A stretch of DNA of 64,000 nucleotides from Magnetococcus marinus MC-1 (GTDB taxonomy: Bacteria; Pseudomonadota; Magnetococcia; Magnetococcales; Magnetococcaceae): contig NC_008576.1 of assembly GCF_000014865.1 (NCBI RefSeq), forward strand, positions 2,075,501-2,139,500, read 5' to 3'. Made by a program: the position numbers and the translations under genes. The notes under the pieces were generated by a model, which saw only the letters and a list, made by a program, of their open reading frames with translations, was not told the origin of the DNA and ran no database searches. Below are positions 18,292 through 27,826 of this stretch, in pieces. The number at the start of each line of letters is the position of its first letter. The first letter of the stretch is position 1.

Positions 18292-18969
18292 TTACAGATT
18301 CCATAAAGCAGGGTCCATGCTGTTAAAGCGGGTAATGGATTGGGCTGGTTTGTCAGGATTGCCCTGCTTGAGCAGATAGTAATCCTGCTCATAGATATTC
18401 CAGCGGCACAAATCAATGGGCGTCACCTCCGAAGCGTTGATGGTGCCAACGATTTTGGCCCTCTCCAGCGCGGCAGCCACCAGTTCTGAGCAGAAAAATC
18501 GACTAAAATCCTCACGATTATAGCCAGGACCATGCAGGCCAAAGGGTAGCTCGTCCATGGCATCCACCGCAGATTGAACCGCTTGAGGAAAATCATACGG
18601 CTTTTTAAGTTTGGCTTGCTGGAACAGAAAATTATAAAAAGCTTTATGATTTTCCGGGTTTTCCGTTAATTTTGCTTGAATTGGTAACCACCAAATATCC
18701 CCTTCATACTCATCCAAACGCTCCGATAAAAGCGAAATGCTTACCCCGCTAAAACCACGGATTGTGGCGGATTCAATAATCTGGTTAAAAAATTTGCCGC
18801 TCTCGATCTCCATCACCTGGGTTTGTAAAACTACCCCAACGTGGGAAACCCCTGAACGGGTGGCAAGCTTGATCACCTCAGAAAAATGGCCTTTACCGGA
18901 AAAGGCGATGACATCCCCAGCCTTCATAAGTGGACGTGCCTGAGCATAGGAGAGGGTCTTCATGGCCAT
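18292..18969 (-). CDS. Permuted papain-like amidase (YiiX/C92 type)
   Basis: A 225-residue protein of the NlpC/P60 superfamily with permuted catalytic order. The His comes first in 'GVSHVGVVLQ' (about residue 36), and the nucleophile Cys late in 'FFCSELVAAAL' (about residue 157). 'GDVIAFSGKG' precedes the His, as in YiiX/YebB-type proteins. Substrates of this group include peptide or lipid-linked amides and are not readable here. ATG 18969 is chosen because AAGGGG lies 6-7 bases upstream. It has no signal peptide and stands alone next to phage block 1, so it could be a phage cargo gene or a host gene. Confidence 0.75.
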   Translation of the reverse strand: MAMKTLSYAQARPLMKAGDVIAFSGKGHFSEVIKLATRSGVSHVGVVLQTQVMEIESGKFFNQIIESATIRGFSGVSISLLSERLDEYEGDIWWLPIQAKLTENPENHKAFYNFLFQQAKLKKPYDFPQAVQSAVDAMDELPFGLHGPGYNREDFSRFFCSELVAAALERAKIVGTINASEVTPIDLCRWNIYEQDYYLLKQGNPDKPAQSITRFNSMDPALWNL

Positions 18970-19190
18970 GGTTATGCCCCTTTCATAGAGAACGAGAGAG
19001 TCGGTCTGGTAGGGTTGATGACAACCAGATTGCAAACCATTATAATCAATTAAAAGAATATATAAACCTTGATTTAAGCGACTGGCGGCATTTATGAGGG
19101 AGTATGGCAGATTTTATTCTTTGTTTGGCATGCTTTATAAGAAAATGATAATAAATAGGGCGTAGGGTCTTAGATCAGGGGGGGTGTTAA

Positions 19191-19225
19191 GACCAGAGGG
19201 GCGCATCATGCCCGCCCCTCTGGTC
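19191..19225. terminator. Perfect 13-bp hairpin
   Basis: GACCAGAGGGGCG (19191-19203) pairs with CGCCCCTCTGGTC (19213-19225). It lies 13 bases past the end of the minus-strand membrane protein gene and probably ends its transcript, although the U tract is poor. Confidence 0.6.
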
Positions 19226-19237
19226 TCAATAGCCAGC

Positions 19238-19648
19238 TTAACCCATGGCAACATCGCGGCGGGCAGAAACGATGGTGATGGTAAATCCCCCAACCACATC
19301 CACAAAAGCAATCAGGGTCAGGATAAGAAAGACCGGGTGCCCCGCCATAGGGATCATTAAAAAGAGACCAAGATGGGCCACAAAGGAGAGCATAGAGACC
19401 ATATGGTCGATTACGGAGCTCATGCTGCTGCTGGTGGATTTTACCATCTCAATAAACAGCATCACGATAGCGACCATGATAAAAATGTCGCCATTGGTCA
19501 AAGAGATGCTGGCTCCTGAGAGCAGTTGAAACGATTTGACCAGTGCCACCATGGCCTCATCGGCATGACCCCCATAGCCAAAATGGACCACGCCAAAATA
19601 GATCGCCATCATAAACAGGTGTAGGGGGAGGGTGCGGAAGATACCCAT
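19238..19648 (-). CDS. Hypothetical integral membrane protein
   Basis: A 136-residue protein with four predicted membrane helices: residues 7-25, 50-70 ('DIFIMVAIVMLFIEMV'), 80-100 and 108-128. It has a short Ser-rich loop ('KSTSSSMSSV') between the second and third. I do not recognise the family. AAGGAG lies 5-6 bases before the start on the minus strand. It is divergent from htpG, and the shared 268-base gap holds a heat-shock-like promoter facing htpG. Confidence 0.7.
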   Translation of the reverse strand: MGIFRTLPLHLFMMAIYFGVVHFGYGGHADEAMVALVKSFQLLSGASISLTNGDIFIMVAIVMLFIEMVKSTSSSMSSVIDHMVSMLSFVAHLGLFLMIPMAGHPVFLILTLIAFVDVVGGFTITIVSARRDVAMG

Positions 19649-19815
19649 TGTCTCTCCTTGCTAAACGTCTGCGGTGGGGCTGCGCGAGGCTAGCCCGTAC
19701 GGTGTGCTATTAAAGATCGTGTTTCAGGGTGCTGCAATAAACATGCTCACTGTCCCTATTGCTCTGTCTGAACCCCGCAGTGGTTGCTCAGAATAAACTT
19801 TTTTTGGCTGTGATG

Positions 19816-19844
19816 GTTGCAAAGTGGCTTTTGGCTCCCCATAT
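19816..19844 (+). promoter_or_regulatory. Sigma-32-like heat-shock promoter for htpG
   Basis: GTTGCAA (19816-19822), a 14-base spacer and CCCCATAT (19837-19844). The -10 part matches the sigma-32 consensus CCCCATNT exactly. The -35 part keeps TTG and AA of CTTGAA. It lies 73 bases before the htpG start, as expected for a heat-shock chaperone gene. Confidence 0.6.
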
Positions 19845-19916
19845 AGGGCCTTGAACGTGATGCATAACAGCCCTAGGCCCCGTGGCCGTGGGAAATAAAC
19901 AGGGAGATTTTAGCCC

Positions 19917-21845
19917 ATGAGTGCCGCTACCGAGACGGAAGTCCGCGAGTTTCAAACCGAAGTGAGTCAGTTGCTGGATCTAATGATCCACGCCCTGTAC
20001 AGCAATAAAGAGATCTTTCTACGGGAATTGATCTCCAATGCCTCCGATGCCAACGATAAGCTGCGTTTCGCCGGGCTCTCTGATGATAGCCTGTTTGAAG
20101 GAGATAGCGAGCTAACCATCAAATTGGAATTTGATAAAGAGGCTGGCACCTTCTCCATCATGGATAATGGTATCGGTATGAGCCGTGATGAGGTGATCTC
20201 CAACATTGGTACCATCGCCAAATCGGGTACCAAGGAGTTTTTTAAATCACTCACCGGTGATCAGCAGCGTGATGCCCACCTGATTGGTCAATTTGGGGTC
20301 GGTTTTTACTCCAGCTTTATTGTGGCAGACAAAGTAACTTTGGAGACCCGTAAAGCTGGGGCTGGCGCTGAGCAAGGGGTGCGTTGGATCTCGGCGGGTG
20401 ATGGCAGCTACACCTTGGAAAATATGGAAAAAGCCGAGCGTGGTACCCGTATTACCCTGCATATGCGCGAGGATGAAAAAGAGTTTCTGGATGCGTGGCG
20501 TCTGCGCTCGATTGTGCGTAAATTTTCTGACCATGTGACGTGGCCGGTGAAAATGCTCGAAGAGCTGCCACCCGCCCCACCTGCAAAAGAGGGCGAAGAG
20601 CCCGAGCCCCCTAAAACCCCAGAGTGGGAGACGGTCAATAAAGCCAGTGCGCTGTGGACGCTCTCGAAAAATGACATCACGGAAGATGAGTATAAAGAGT
20701 TCTACAAACATGTGGGTCACGATTTTGAAGACCCCATGGAGTGGGTACATGCGCGTATGGAAGGGCGTATGGAGTATACCCTGTTGCTCTACATCCCGGG
20801 TCGTGCTCCCTTTGATCTGTGGGATCGGGATCGTCGCGGTGGGCTGAAGCTGTTTGTGCGGCGTGTCTTCATCATGGATACCAGTGAAGAGCTGCTGCCC
20901 CGCTACCTGCGCTTTGTGCGGGGTGTGATTGATTCCGCCGATCTACCCCTGAATGTCTCGCGCGAAATATTGCAGCAGAACCGTCAGGTCGAGGCGATTA
21001 AAAAGGGCTTGGTCCATAAAGTTTTGGGTATGCTCGAAGAGATGCTCAAAAATGATCCTGAAAAATATGCCACCTTCTGGAAAGAGTTTGGCATGGTGCT
21101 CAAAGAGGGCATGATCGAAGATTTTGCCAACAAAGAGCGCATCGCCAAACTGTGCCGCTTTAGCACCACCCATGACGGTGAGCGGGTGCCAAAAATCGCC
21201 CTAGCGGACTATGTGGAGCGCATGAAAGAGGGGCAGGAGGCGATCTATTATGTAACCGGCGAGAGCTTTGAAGCCTGCTCATCTAGCCCCCACTTGGAGA
21301 TCTTCCGTAAAAAAGGCATTGAGGTGCTGCTGCTTTCAGACCGGGTTGATGAGTGGACCGTTACTCATTTGACCGAGTTTGACGGCAAGCCTTTACAGGC
21401 CATCACCAAGGGTGAGTTGGATCTCTCCAAATTTGCAGGTGGTGAAGAAGAAGCCAAAGATGAAGAGGCTGAAAAAGCGCAGGAAGAGGCGCTTAAGCCG
21501 ATCACCGAGCGGATGGCTAAAGTACTGGAAGGTCAGGTTAAAGAGGTGCGATTAAGTCACCGTTTGACTGAATCCCCCGCCTGTCTGGTGGGGGATGCGC
21601 ACGATATGAGCGCCACCCTGGAGCGCTTGCTCAAGGAGGCCGGTCAAGAGGTGCCCACCGCTAAGCGTATTTTGGAGATCAACCCCAGCCATGCCCTGCT
21701 CAAGCGTCTAGCCGATGAGGCTGACGAAGAGAAGTTTGGCGAGTTGACCCATGTGTTGCACGATCAAGCGCTGCTCGCGGAGGGGGGGCAACTGAAAGAT
21801 CCCAGTCAGTTTGTCAAACGTCTAAATAAGTTGTTGATGGGTTAA
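19917..21845 (+). CDS. htpG: Chaperone HtpG (bacterial Hsp90)
   Basis: A 642-residue ATP-dependent cytoplasmic chaperone. GHKL ATPase motifs are '[17 protein letters not shown]' (catalytic Glu and ATP Asn), 'IMDNGIGMS' and '[11 protein letters not shown]'. The middle-domain catalytic Arg lies in '[13 protein letters not shown]'. The C-terminal dimer domain runs to the end, with an acidic insertion rich in Glu/Lys near residue 515. A second acidic, Pro-rich linker ('[17 protein letters not shown]') joins N and middle domains, longer than in E. coli. The start follows GGGAG. The gene is single and has its own terminator. Confidence 0.97.
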   Translation: MSAATETEVREFQTEVSQLLDLMIHALYSNKEIFLRELISNASDANDKLRFAGLSDDSLFEGDSELTIKLEFDKEAGTFSIMDNGIGMSRDEVISNIGTIAKSGTKEFFKSLTGDQQRDAHLIGQFGVGFYSSFIVADKVTLETRKAGAGAEQGVRWISAGDGSYTLENMEKAERGTRITLHMREDEKEFLDAWRLRSIVRKFSDHVTWPVKMLEELPPAPPAKEGEEPEPPKTPEWETVNKASALWTLSKNDITEDEYKEFYKHVGHDFEDPMEWVHARMEGRMEYTLLLYIPGRAPFDLWDRDRRGGLKLFVRRVFIMDTSEELLPRYLRFVRGVIDSADLPLNVSREILQQNRQVEAIKKGLVHKVLGMLEEMLKNDPEKYATFWKEFGMVLKEGMIEDFANKERIAKLCRFSTTHDGERVPKIALADYVERMKEGQEAIYYVTGESFEACSSSPHLEIFRKKGIEVLLLSDRVDEWTVTHLTEFDGKPLQAITKGELDLSKFAGGEEEAKDEEAEKAQEEALKPITERMAKVLEGQVKEVRLSHRLTESPACLVGDAHDMSATLERLLKEAGQEVPTAKRILEINPSHALLKRLADEADEEKFGELTHVLHDQALLAEGGQLKDPSQFVKRLNKLLMG

Positions 21846-21873
21846 GCTTCGCAGCGTTTGAGCTTAGCAGATA

Positions 21874-21908
21874 AAGGGGGGCCACTCTAAGGGTAGCCCC
21901 CCTTTTTT
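21874..21908 (+). terminator. Terminator after htpG
   Basis: The stem AAAGGGGGGC...GCCCCCCTTT is followed by T6, 28 bases after the htpG stop. Confidence 0.9.
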
Positions 21909-21942
21909 AAGGCTATTGCGCATGGTTGGCGGGATCTATGGT

Positions 21943-22338
21943 TTAGCGCCGCCATGCCGTCCATGCCCACCACGCCCAAGCGAGCATGAGGCTTAAACCA
22001 CCCAAAGGGGTTAGCTTAGCGAGCAGCTCAAAGGCGGGATTTAGCGCCCGCAGATAGATGACTCCGCAAAACAGCACAACCCCCAACACCATCAGCCAAC
22101 CAATGAATGGCCGCCGCTTCACCCCGCTGCTTGCTGGATGCCAAAGATCCAGGGCGATAAGTGCCAGAGCATGGTACCACTGGTATTGTAGCGCAAGGGC
22201 CACCCCCTCCCAGCGGTCAATCGTAAGCAACTCTGGGCGCAGGGCGTGGTGGGCATAGGCCCCAAACAGCGCCGCTGTCAGGGCTAATAGTGCACCAATA
22301 ACCATAAAAGGGCGGGCAGGCAGCATGGGTTTTATCAC
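21943..22338 (-). CDS. DUF423-family membrane protein (YgdD-like)
   Basis: A 131-residue inner-membrane protein with four helices. Family features are 'GALLALTAALFGAYAHHAL' at the N-terminus, 'QYQWYHALALIALDL' in the middle, and 'GVIYLRAL...LTPLGGLSLM' near the end. The molecular role of DUF423 is unknown. The start may be the first or second Met (residues 1 and 4). It is convergent with htpG. Confidence 0.85.
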   Translation of the reverse strand: MIKPMLPARPFMVIGALLALTAALFGAYAHHALRPELLTIDRWEGVALALQYQWYHALALIALDLWHPASSGVKRRPFIGWLMVLGVVLFCGVIYLRALNPAFELLAKLTPLGGLSLMLAWAWWAWTAWRR

Positions 22339-22594
22339 CTTGTTAGAGCTTCACGGGAGCGAAAAGCCGTAGGCGCATTCAAACCCAAATAGGGAAATCT
22401 GGCAACCCTTGAGAGGATGTCTCATCAAGCTAGGCCAAAATCGGGCAGATCGACTAGGGCTACGGCTTCGCCGAATGTTTTGGGGTAAGCTGCTTAGTTT
22501 ATGGGGGTGGTGATTGCCGATCTGGCTTTGCGGAATGGGATCAGATATAGTCTAGGGCGTGTCGATAGAGAAAAATCACCACGCAAAAGATCAT

Positions 22595-22611
22595 CACCGC
22601 CTCTGGCGGTG
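22595..22611 (+). promoter_or_regulatory. Leader hairpin before DUF2312 gene
   Basis: CACCGCC-TCT-GGCGGTG forms a perfect 7-bp stem that ends 8 bases before the GGAGG ribosome site of the next gene. It could stabilise the leader or tune translation; it has no U tract. Confidence 0.45.
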
Positions 22612-22629
22612 CTATTATTGGAGGTCGTT

Positions 22630-22899
22630 TTGAACGAGACGTCGAAACAGGAATCTTTGGATAACCTGCCTATCGAAGCGGGGCACTTTCAACAGCTTAT
22701 TGAACGAATTGAGCGGTTGGAAGAAGAAAAAAAGGGCATTGCTGAAGCGGTACGGGATATCTATCAAGAGGCAAAAAGTCTGGGATATGATCCCAAAGTT
22801 ATGCGCCAAGTGATCAAAATTCGAAAAATGGATAGCCACGAACTGGATGAACAAGAGGCGCTGTTGCACCTCTATTTGCAGGCGCTGGGCATGCGTTAA
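22630..22899 (+). CDS. DUF2312 / GapR-like DNA-binding protein
   Basis: An 89-residue protein. 'FQQLIERIERLEEEKKGIAE' followed by 'VRDIYQEAKSLGYDPKVMRQ' and a C-terminal 'ALLHLYLQALGM' are the DUF2312/GapR hallmarks. GapR in Caulobacter is a nucleoid protein that clamps overtwisted AT-rich DNA ahead of polymerases. I take TTG 22630 as the start because GGAGG is 6 bases upstream and the result matches family length. The open frame extends upstream to 22501 without good start signals. It is followed by the SLC13 gene. Confidence 0.85.
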   Translation: MNETSKQESLDNLPIEAGHFQQLIERIERLEEEKKGIAEAVRDIYQEAKSLGYDPKVMRQVIKIRKMDSHELDEQEALLHLYLQALGMR

Positions 22900-23036
22900 C
22901 ATGCAGCGTCGAGAGCGAGGTGAACATCGCTCTTTTCCACTCTGGCCGGGAACATTGGGGCCAATGGGTTTCTCTCAACCCGAATAAGGTGTGGTGCTGT
23001 GACCTATCTACGTGAAAAAAATGGTTTTTTATTGCC

Positions 23037-24395
23037 ATGTTGGTTGGCGCGTTAATGATCTGGGTGATGCCTCTGCCCGAGGGTCTGACGGAACAGGGGC
23101 GCATCGTTTTGACGATGACCGTGGTGGCAACCACGCTGTTTGTCACCGAACCGGTGCCGTTGCCTACGGTGGCATTGCTCATTGTGGTGGGGCAGGTGCT
23201 GCTGTTGAAGCACAACTCTTCTGACGTGGCCCGCACCCTGATGAGCGATTCGGTGCTCTTTATCATGGGCTCGTTAATGCTGGCCGTGGCGGTGGTAAAA
23301 CAGAAGCTGGATAAACGTATCGCCCTGTTTATCATACGCTTTACAGGCACAAAAACCTCGCGAATCGCCTTTGGTATCTCGGTTATGTCGGGTTTGTTGG
23401 CCTCGTTTGTGGGCGAGCACACGGTGGCGGCGATGATGCTGCCGGTGGGGATTGCCCTGATCACGTTGACCTCGGACGACCCAGCCAAGGTGCGCAACTT
23501 GGCCGCTGTGTTGCTCTTCTCCATCGCCTACGGCTGTTCCGTGGCGGGTGTGGGTACGCCGTCGGGTGGGGCGCGAAACGCGATTATGATCGGCTATTGG
23601 AGTGATTTCTATGGCATCGTTATCGACTATGTTAAATGGATGCTCTATGCCTACCCCATGTTTTTGTTGCAACTACCCTTTGTCACCATGATCCTGCTCT
23701 TTACCTTCCGTCCAGAGTTTGACGATCTCACCCCTGCGGTGGAAAAGTTGAAAGCTCAGGTCGAAGCCGAGGGGCCTTTAAAACAGCGCCACTTTGTCTC
23801 GATTGCGCTCTTTTTTCTTATCCTTTACGGTTGGGTGGGGCTCTCTGAAGGGGTGGGTATGGGCACCATCGCCGTACTGGGTGCCTCGGCCTTTTTGGTG
23901 GGGGGCTTGGTTAAGTGGGAAGATCTAAATAATGGTGTAAACTGGGGCGTGGTACTGCTCTATGCAGCGGCCATCTCCTTGGGTGTGCAGATGAAAGATA
24001 GTGGCGCCGCGGAGTGGGTCGCGACCAGCTTTTTGGAGATGTTAACCCCCTTCGGGGCGGACAAAGGCATGGGGCTGTGGTTGGCGGTGTCGGCCCTGAC
24101 CACCGGCGTGACCAATACCATGTCCAATGGTGCGGCGGTGGCGGTGCTGGGGCCTATTGTGCTGAATATGGCAGCGGCTGCCCAAGAGAGCCCCGTGGTG
24201 ATTGGCTTTATTACCGCCATCTCGTCGGCCTTTGCCTATTTGACGGTGGTGGGTACCCCCGCTTGTACCATCGTCTATGCGTCAGGCTACCTGAAAACAT
24301 CCGATTTTCTTAATGTTGGTTGGCGAATGGCGGTTATGTCCACACTCTTGATGCTGCTGTTTGCCTCGCTCTATTGGCCGCTAATTGGCGTTTGA
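23037..24395 (+). CDS. SLC13/DASS-family anion transporter, probable N-terminal frameshift
   Basis: At least 452 residues and about eleven membrane helices. This sodium-coupled dicarboxylate/sulfate-type carrier has 'TLFVTEPVPLPTVALL' near the start, the Ser-Asn-Thr type box 'VTNTMSNGAAVAVLGP' in the C-half, and 'GTPSGGARNAIMIGYW'. ATG 23037 has no ribosome site, and its frame is closed by TGA just upstream. GTG 22999, with AAGGTG ahead, reads V-T-Y-L-R-E-K and then hits an A7 tract. One extra A would join it to K-W-F-F-I-A-M-L-V-G, a natural N-terminus. The UspA gene follows after 17 bases, probably in one operon. Substrate unknown. Confidence 0.85.
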   Translation: MLVGALMIWVMPLPEGLTEQGRIVLTMTVVATTLFVTEPVPLPTVALLIVVGQVLLLKHNSSDVARTLMSDSVLFIMGSLMLAVAVVKQKLDKRIALFIIRFTGTKTSRIAFGISVMSGLLASFVGEHTVAAMMLPVGIALITLTSDDPAKVRNLAAVLLFSIAYGCSVAGVGTPSGGARNAIMIGYWSDFYGIVIDYVKWMLYAYPMFLLQLPFVTMILLFTFRPEFDDLTPAVEKLKAQVEAEGPLKQRHFVSIALFFLILYGWVGLSEGVGMGTIAVLGASAFLVGGLVKWEDLNNGVNWGVVLLYAAAISLGVQMKDSGAAEWVATSFLEMLTPFGADKGMGLWLAVSALTTGVTNTMSNGAAVAVLGPIVLNMAAAAQESPVVIGFITAISSAFAYLTVVGTPACTIVYASGYLKTSDFLNVGWRMAVMSTLLMLLFASLYWPLIGV

Positions 24396-24412
24396 GCCGC
24401 AAGGAGAAGAGC

Positions 24413-25375
24413 ATGACGCACAGTTTAAATGTGATTGAGCGGAGCGGTGCCGATCGTTTCCGTATTTTGGTCTGCATTGATGGGTCGGACGATGCCTACC
24501 GTGGATTGCGCTATGCCGCCAAATTGGGACATGGGGTGGATAGTGATATTACCCTGCTCTATGTGCGCCCCATCGACCAAGGGCTGAATAGTGGTGGATT
24601 GCAGGTGCGTGTGGCGCGGGATAACATGTTGGATTGGGGGCTGGACCTGCCCGGTATGCGCTGGCTGAAAAAGGGTTATGAAATTTTGATGGAGATGGGT
24701 GAGATGTCCAGCGACTGGGAAACCAGTCAAACCACCCGTGAATCCCATGGTGACCCCGCCGGTGAAAACACCCTCAGCTTTCGCCATGAGAGTGGCAAGG
24801 TCATTCATCTGCGCTTGAAAGTGGCTTATAGTATTGAAGGGGGCATCTTGGATGAGCAGGAAGAGGGGCAATATAACCTGATTATCCTGGGTGCTAGTGG
24901 ACCCCGTGGTACCATGGAAAAAGTACTGGGGCCAACCCCTGTGGCGATGAAGGTGGCCATTCATGCCAAGTGCTCGGTGATTTTGGCCCGTGGTCTGGAA
25001 GAGGGGCATGGTCACCTGATATGCACCAATGGCTCACCGCGCTCCCTGGATATGGTGCGCAATGACGCCGTGCTGGCCAGCCGCTGTAACTGCCCCGTCT
25101 CCCTGTTGTCGGTTTGTCCAGATGAAGCAGGACGGAGTGAAGCGCAAGCTGGATTAAATCTGGCGATTGAGGCGCTTACCGAGCTTGGTATTGAGCCCAG
25201 AGAGGTGATTACCCGAGTGGGGGATCCCGCTTATGAAATTGTGGCACAAAGTGAAGGTTACTCGTTGGTGGTGATGTCAGCCACCGCCACGGGGGCGCTT
25301 AAACGGTTTTTTGTGGGTGGGGTGGCGGTCAGTGTGCTGCAACACAGCAAAGGCTCGGTTATGGTGGTTCGATGA
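24413..25375 (+). CDS. Tandem universal stress protein (UspA) domains
   Basis: A 320-residue protein with two Usp folds. The first starts 'FRILVCIDGSDDAYRGLRYA' and ends near 'IHAKCSVILA' (residue 195), with 'ILGASGPRGTMEKVLGPTP' as its ATP-loop-like region and an insertion of about 60 residues after strand 2. The second (about 200-318) ends 'VVMSATATGALKRFFVGG' and 'SVLQHSKGSVMVV'. AAGGAG precedes ATG 24413. It is the second gene after the SLC13 transporter; Usp proteins are often paired with transporters and may regulate them. Confidence 0.88.
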   Translation: MTHSLNVIERSGADRFRILVCIDGSDDAYRGLRYAAKLGHGVDSDITLLYVRPIDQGLNSGGLQVRVARDNMLDWGLDLPGMRWLKKGYEILMEMGEMSSDWETSQTTRESHGDPAGENTLSFRHESGKVIHLRLKVAYSIEGGILDEQEEGQYNLIILGASGPRGTMEKVLGPTPVAMKVAIHAKCSVILARGLEEGHGHLICTNGSPRSLDMVRNDAVLASRCNCPVSLLSVCPDEAGRSEAQAGLNLAIEALTELGIEPREVITRVGDPAYEIVAQSEGYSLVVMSATATGALKRFFVGGVAVSVLQHSKGSVMVVR

Positions 25376-25401
25376 GCCGCCCTTTTAGATGAATGGATGC
25401 A

Positions 25402-25431
25402 ACGCGCAGGAGCTACTGCGCGTTTTTTTTC
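25402..25431 (+). terminator. Terminator between uspA-type gene and rlmKL
   Basis: ACGCGCAG-GAGCTA-CTGCGCGT forms a perfect 8-bp stem followed by T8. It ends about 10 bases before the rlmKL start codon, which argues against the longer rlmKL reading from 25393. Confidence 0.88.
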
Positions 25432-25440
25432 GGGGTTGTC

Positions 25441-27609
25441 ATGTATCGCTATTTTGCCACGACGGCACGCGGATTGGAGCCTGCACTGGCTGCGGAATTA
25501 AAACGGATGGGTGCCAAAAGTGTGCGTCCAGCCTCCGCAGGGGTGGGGTTTGAGGGAGATCTAGAGATCGGACTGCGCGCCTGTCTGTGGTCCCGTGTGG
25601 CGACACGCATCATTTTGTCCCTGAAAAAAATTGATGTCTCGACCCCCGAAGCGCTCTATGCCTCGGTATTGGAGATCCCCTGGGAGGATCATCTCGACGC
25701 AGAGGGGACACTGTCGGTGGATTGTATTGGTACCAACGATACCATTCGCCACACCAATTTTGGCGGGCAAAAGCTTAAAGATGCCGTGGTGGACCGTATT
25801 CGGGATAAAAAAGGTAGCCGCCCCAGTGTGGCAAGAGAGCGCCCCGACCTGCGTATTAACCTGGGCATTCGGGGCAATGAGGGGCGAGTGGGCATTGATC
25901 TCTCGGGCGAGGGGTTGCATCGGCGGGGCTATCGACTGAGAACCGGCGATGCCCCGCTCAAAGAAAATTTGGCCGCTGCACTGCTCTATTTTGCCGGCTG
26001 GGAAGAGCAGGCGCGTCTGGGGGCTCCCTTTGTGGACCCCATGTGTGGCTCGGGAACCCTGCCGATTGAAGCCGCTATGATGGCTGGGGATATCGCGCCG
26101 GGCTCGCTGCGGCGCTATTTTGGTTTTCGCCGCTGGCGGGGGGCGTCAGGTATTGCAGAGCTCTGGCAACGCCTAGCGGATGAGTCCATTGAGCGCCAAA
26201 ACCAAGCCAAAATGCCCATCATCGAGGCGGGTGACAGCGATGCGAATATGGTGCACATCGCCCAAGCAAATATTGAAGAGGCCGAGCTAGAGGGGCACAT
26301 ACGCCTGCACCAGCGTGATGTCGCGGCTTGGCAAAAGGGGGCTGATTGGCCTGATAGGCCCGGTGTGCTGGTGACCAACCCCCCCTATGGGGAGCGATTG
26401 GGTGAGGTGGTGGAGCTTAAAGGGCTGTTTGCCAAACTGGGTATGCTGCTTAATGGTCCGCTGCTGGGATGGCGTTCGGGGGTGTTGATGGGGGATGTGC
26501 TGTGGCAGAGTGCGATGGGTTTGCCCCAGCAGGGGCAACGCATGGACCTGAACAATGGTCCGATCCCCTGCGCCTACATCCTGCATGGCACCGAGCCTAA
26601 ACCCCAGGCTGCTAAGGGGGCGCCAGCGCCTAAACCGGGGTTACAGCAGGGGGTGGTCTCCCCCGAAAATGCCCAAATGTTTGCCAACCGACTGAAAAAA
26701 AATCAGAAGCGCTTGAAAAAATGGGTGACCCGTGAAAACGTGCGCTGCTACCGCCTCTATGATGCCGATATGCCCGAATATGCACTGGCGGTGGATCGCT
26801 ATGAAGAGTGGGTGGTGGTGCAGGAGTATCAAGCCCCCAGTTCGATCCCCGATGCCGATGCTCACCGACGTCTCCAGGATGCCTGCTCCGTGCTGCCAGA
26901 GGTGTTGGGGGTCCCCCCCGAGCGGGTGGTGGTCAAACAGCGCAAACGGCAGAAGGGCTATAACCAGTATGATAAAATGGCCAATCGTGGTCAAAAGGTA
27001 CTGGTGGCCGAACAGGGGCTCAATTTTGAGGTCAACCTTACCGACTATCTGGATACCGGATTGTTCCCCGATCATGCCCCCATGCGTCGGCGCATCCAGC
27101 AAGAGGCCGCCAATCGGCGCTTTTTAAACCTGTTTTGCTATACAGGTACAGCCACTGTGCATGCGGCCGCAGGCGGGGCACTGACCACCACCAGTGTGGA
27201 TCTTTCCAACACCTATCTGGAGTGGGCTCAGCGTAACATGGAGCTCAATGGATTTAAGGGAGAACACCAACACCGTTTTATCAAAGCCAACTGTATGCAG
27301 TGGATCGCCACAACCGACCAGACCTTTGACCTGATTTTTTTAGACCCACCAACCTTTTCAAACTCTAAAAGTATGCTGGAGAGCTTTGATATTCAACGGG
27401 ATCAAGTTACGTTGATCGGTGGCGTGGCCCGCTTGCTTAATCCAGATGGCGTGCTCTATTTTTCCACCAACCGGAAAAAATTTAAGTTGGAACAGGATCT
27501 GTTGTCGGCGCAAAACCTGCATATGGAGGAAATTACCCAGCAAACCTTGGATCCCGATTTCCACAGGGAGCCGCCGATTCATCGCTGCTGGCGTATTACG
27601 TGTGCATAA
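25441..27609 (+). CDS. rlmL: Bifunctional 23S rRNA methyltransferase RlmKL
   Basis: A 722-residue fusion enzyme that makes m2G2445 and m7G2069 in 23S rRNA. The THUMP domain is at residues 1-155. The first methyltransferase has SAM motif 'FVDPMCGSGTLPIEAAMMA' and catalytic 'VTNPPYGERLG' (NPPY, residue 313). The second has 'FLNLFCYTGTATVHAAAGG' and 'LIFLDPPTFSNSKSM' (DPPT). Both halves are intact and the length fits (E. coli 702). ATG 25441 is chosen because a terminator occupies the stretch just before it. It has only a weak GGGG ribosome site and needs either read-through or a very short leader. Confidence 0.95.
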   Translation: MYRYFATTARGLEPALAAELKRMGAKSVRPASAGVGFEGDLEIGLRACLWSRVATRIILSLKKIDVSTPEALYASVLEIPWEDHLDAEGTLSVDCIGTNDTIRHTNFGGQKLKDAVVDRIRDKKGSRPSVARERPDLRINLGIRGNEGRVGIDLSGEGLHRRGYRLRTGDAPLKENLAAALLYFAGWEEQARLGAPFVDPMCGSGTLPIEAAMMAGDIAPGSLRRYFGFRRWRGASGIAELWQRLADESIERQNQAKMPIIEAGDSDANMVHIAQANIEEAELEGHIRLHQRDVAAWQKGADWPDRPGVLVTNPPYGERLGEVVELKGLFAKLGMLLNGPLLGWRSGVLMGDVLWQSAMGLPQQGQRMDLNNGPIPCAYILHGTEPKPQAAKGAPAPKPGLQQGVVSPENAQMFANRLKKNQKRLKKWVTRENVRCYRLYDADMPEYALAVDRYEEWVVVQEYQAPSSIPDADAHRRLQDACSVLPEVLGVPPERVVVKQRKRQKGYNQYDKMANRGQKVLVAEQGLNFEVNLTDYLDTGLFPDHAPMRRRIQQEAANRRFLNLFCYTGTATVHAAAGGALTTTSVDLSNTYLEWAQRNMELNGFKGEHQHRFIKANCMQWIATTDQTFDLIFLDPPTFSNSKSMLESFDIQRDQVTLIGGVARLLNPDGVLYFSTNRKKFKLEQDLLSAQNLHMEEITQQTLDPDFHREPPIHRCWRITCA

Positions 27610-27826
27610 AGTTATGTAACGGTCATAAAGCGGTCATTTAACAAGGTTAAAATAGACCGACTCGGGCGAAAGTTCACCCATTTGTGTGAAAACGGTTTCC
27701 AAACCTGTTATGATTGGGTATCTTTCGAGTTAAACGTTTTCTTTTCCTCAATTCTCCCATTGTTTTGTGGAAAAATAACAGGCAAGATCCACGTTTTTCC
27801 TGGATTTGGTTACGGAGGAGGTTCCG

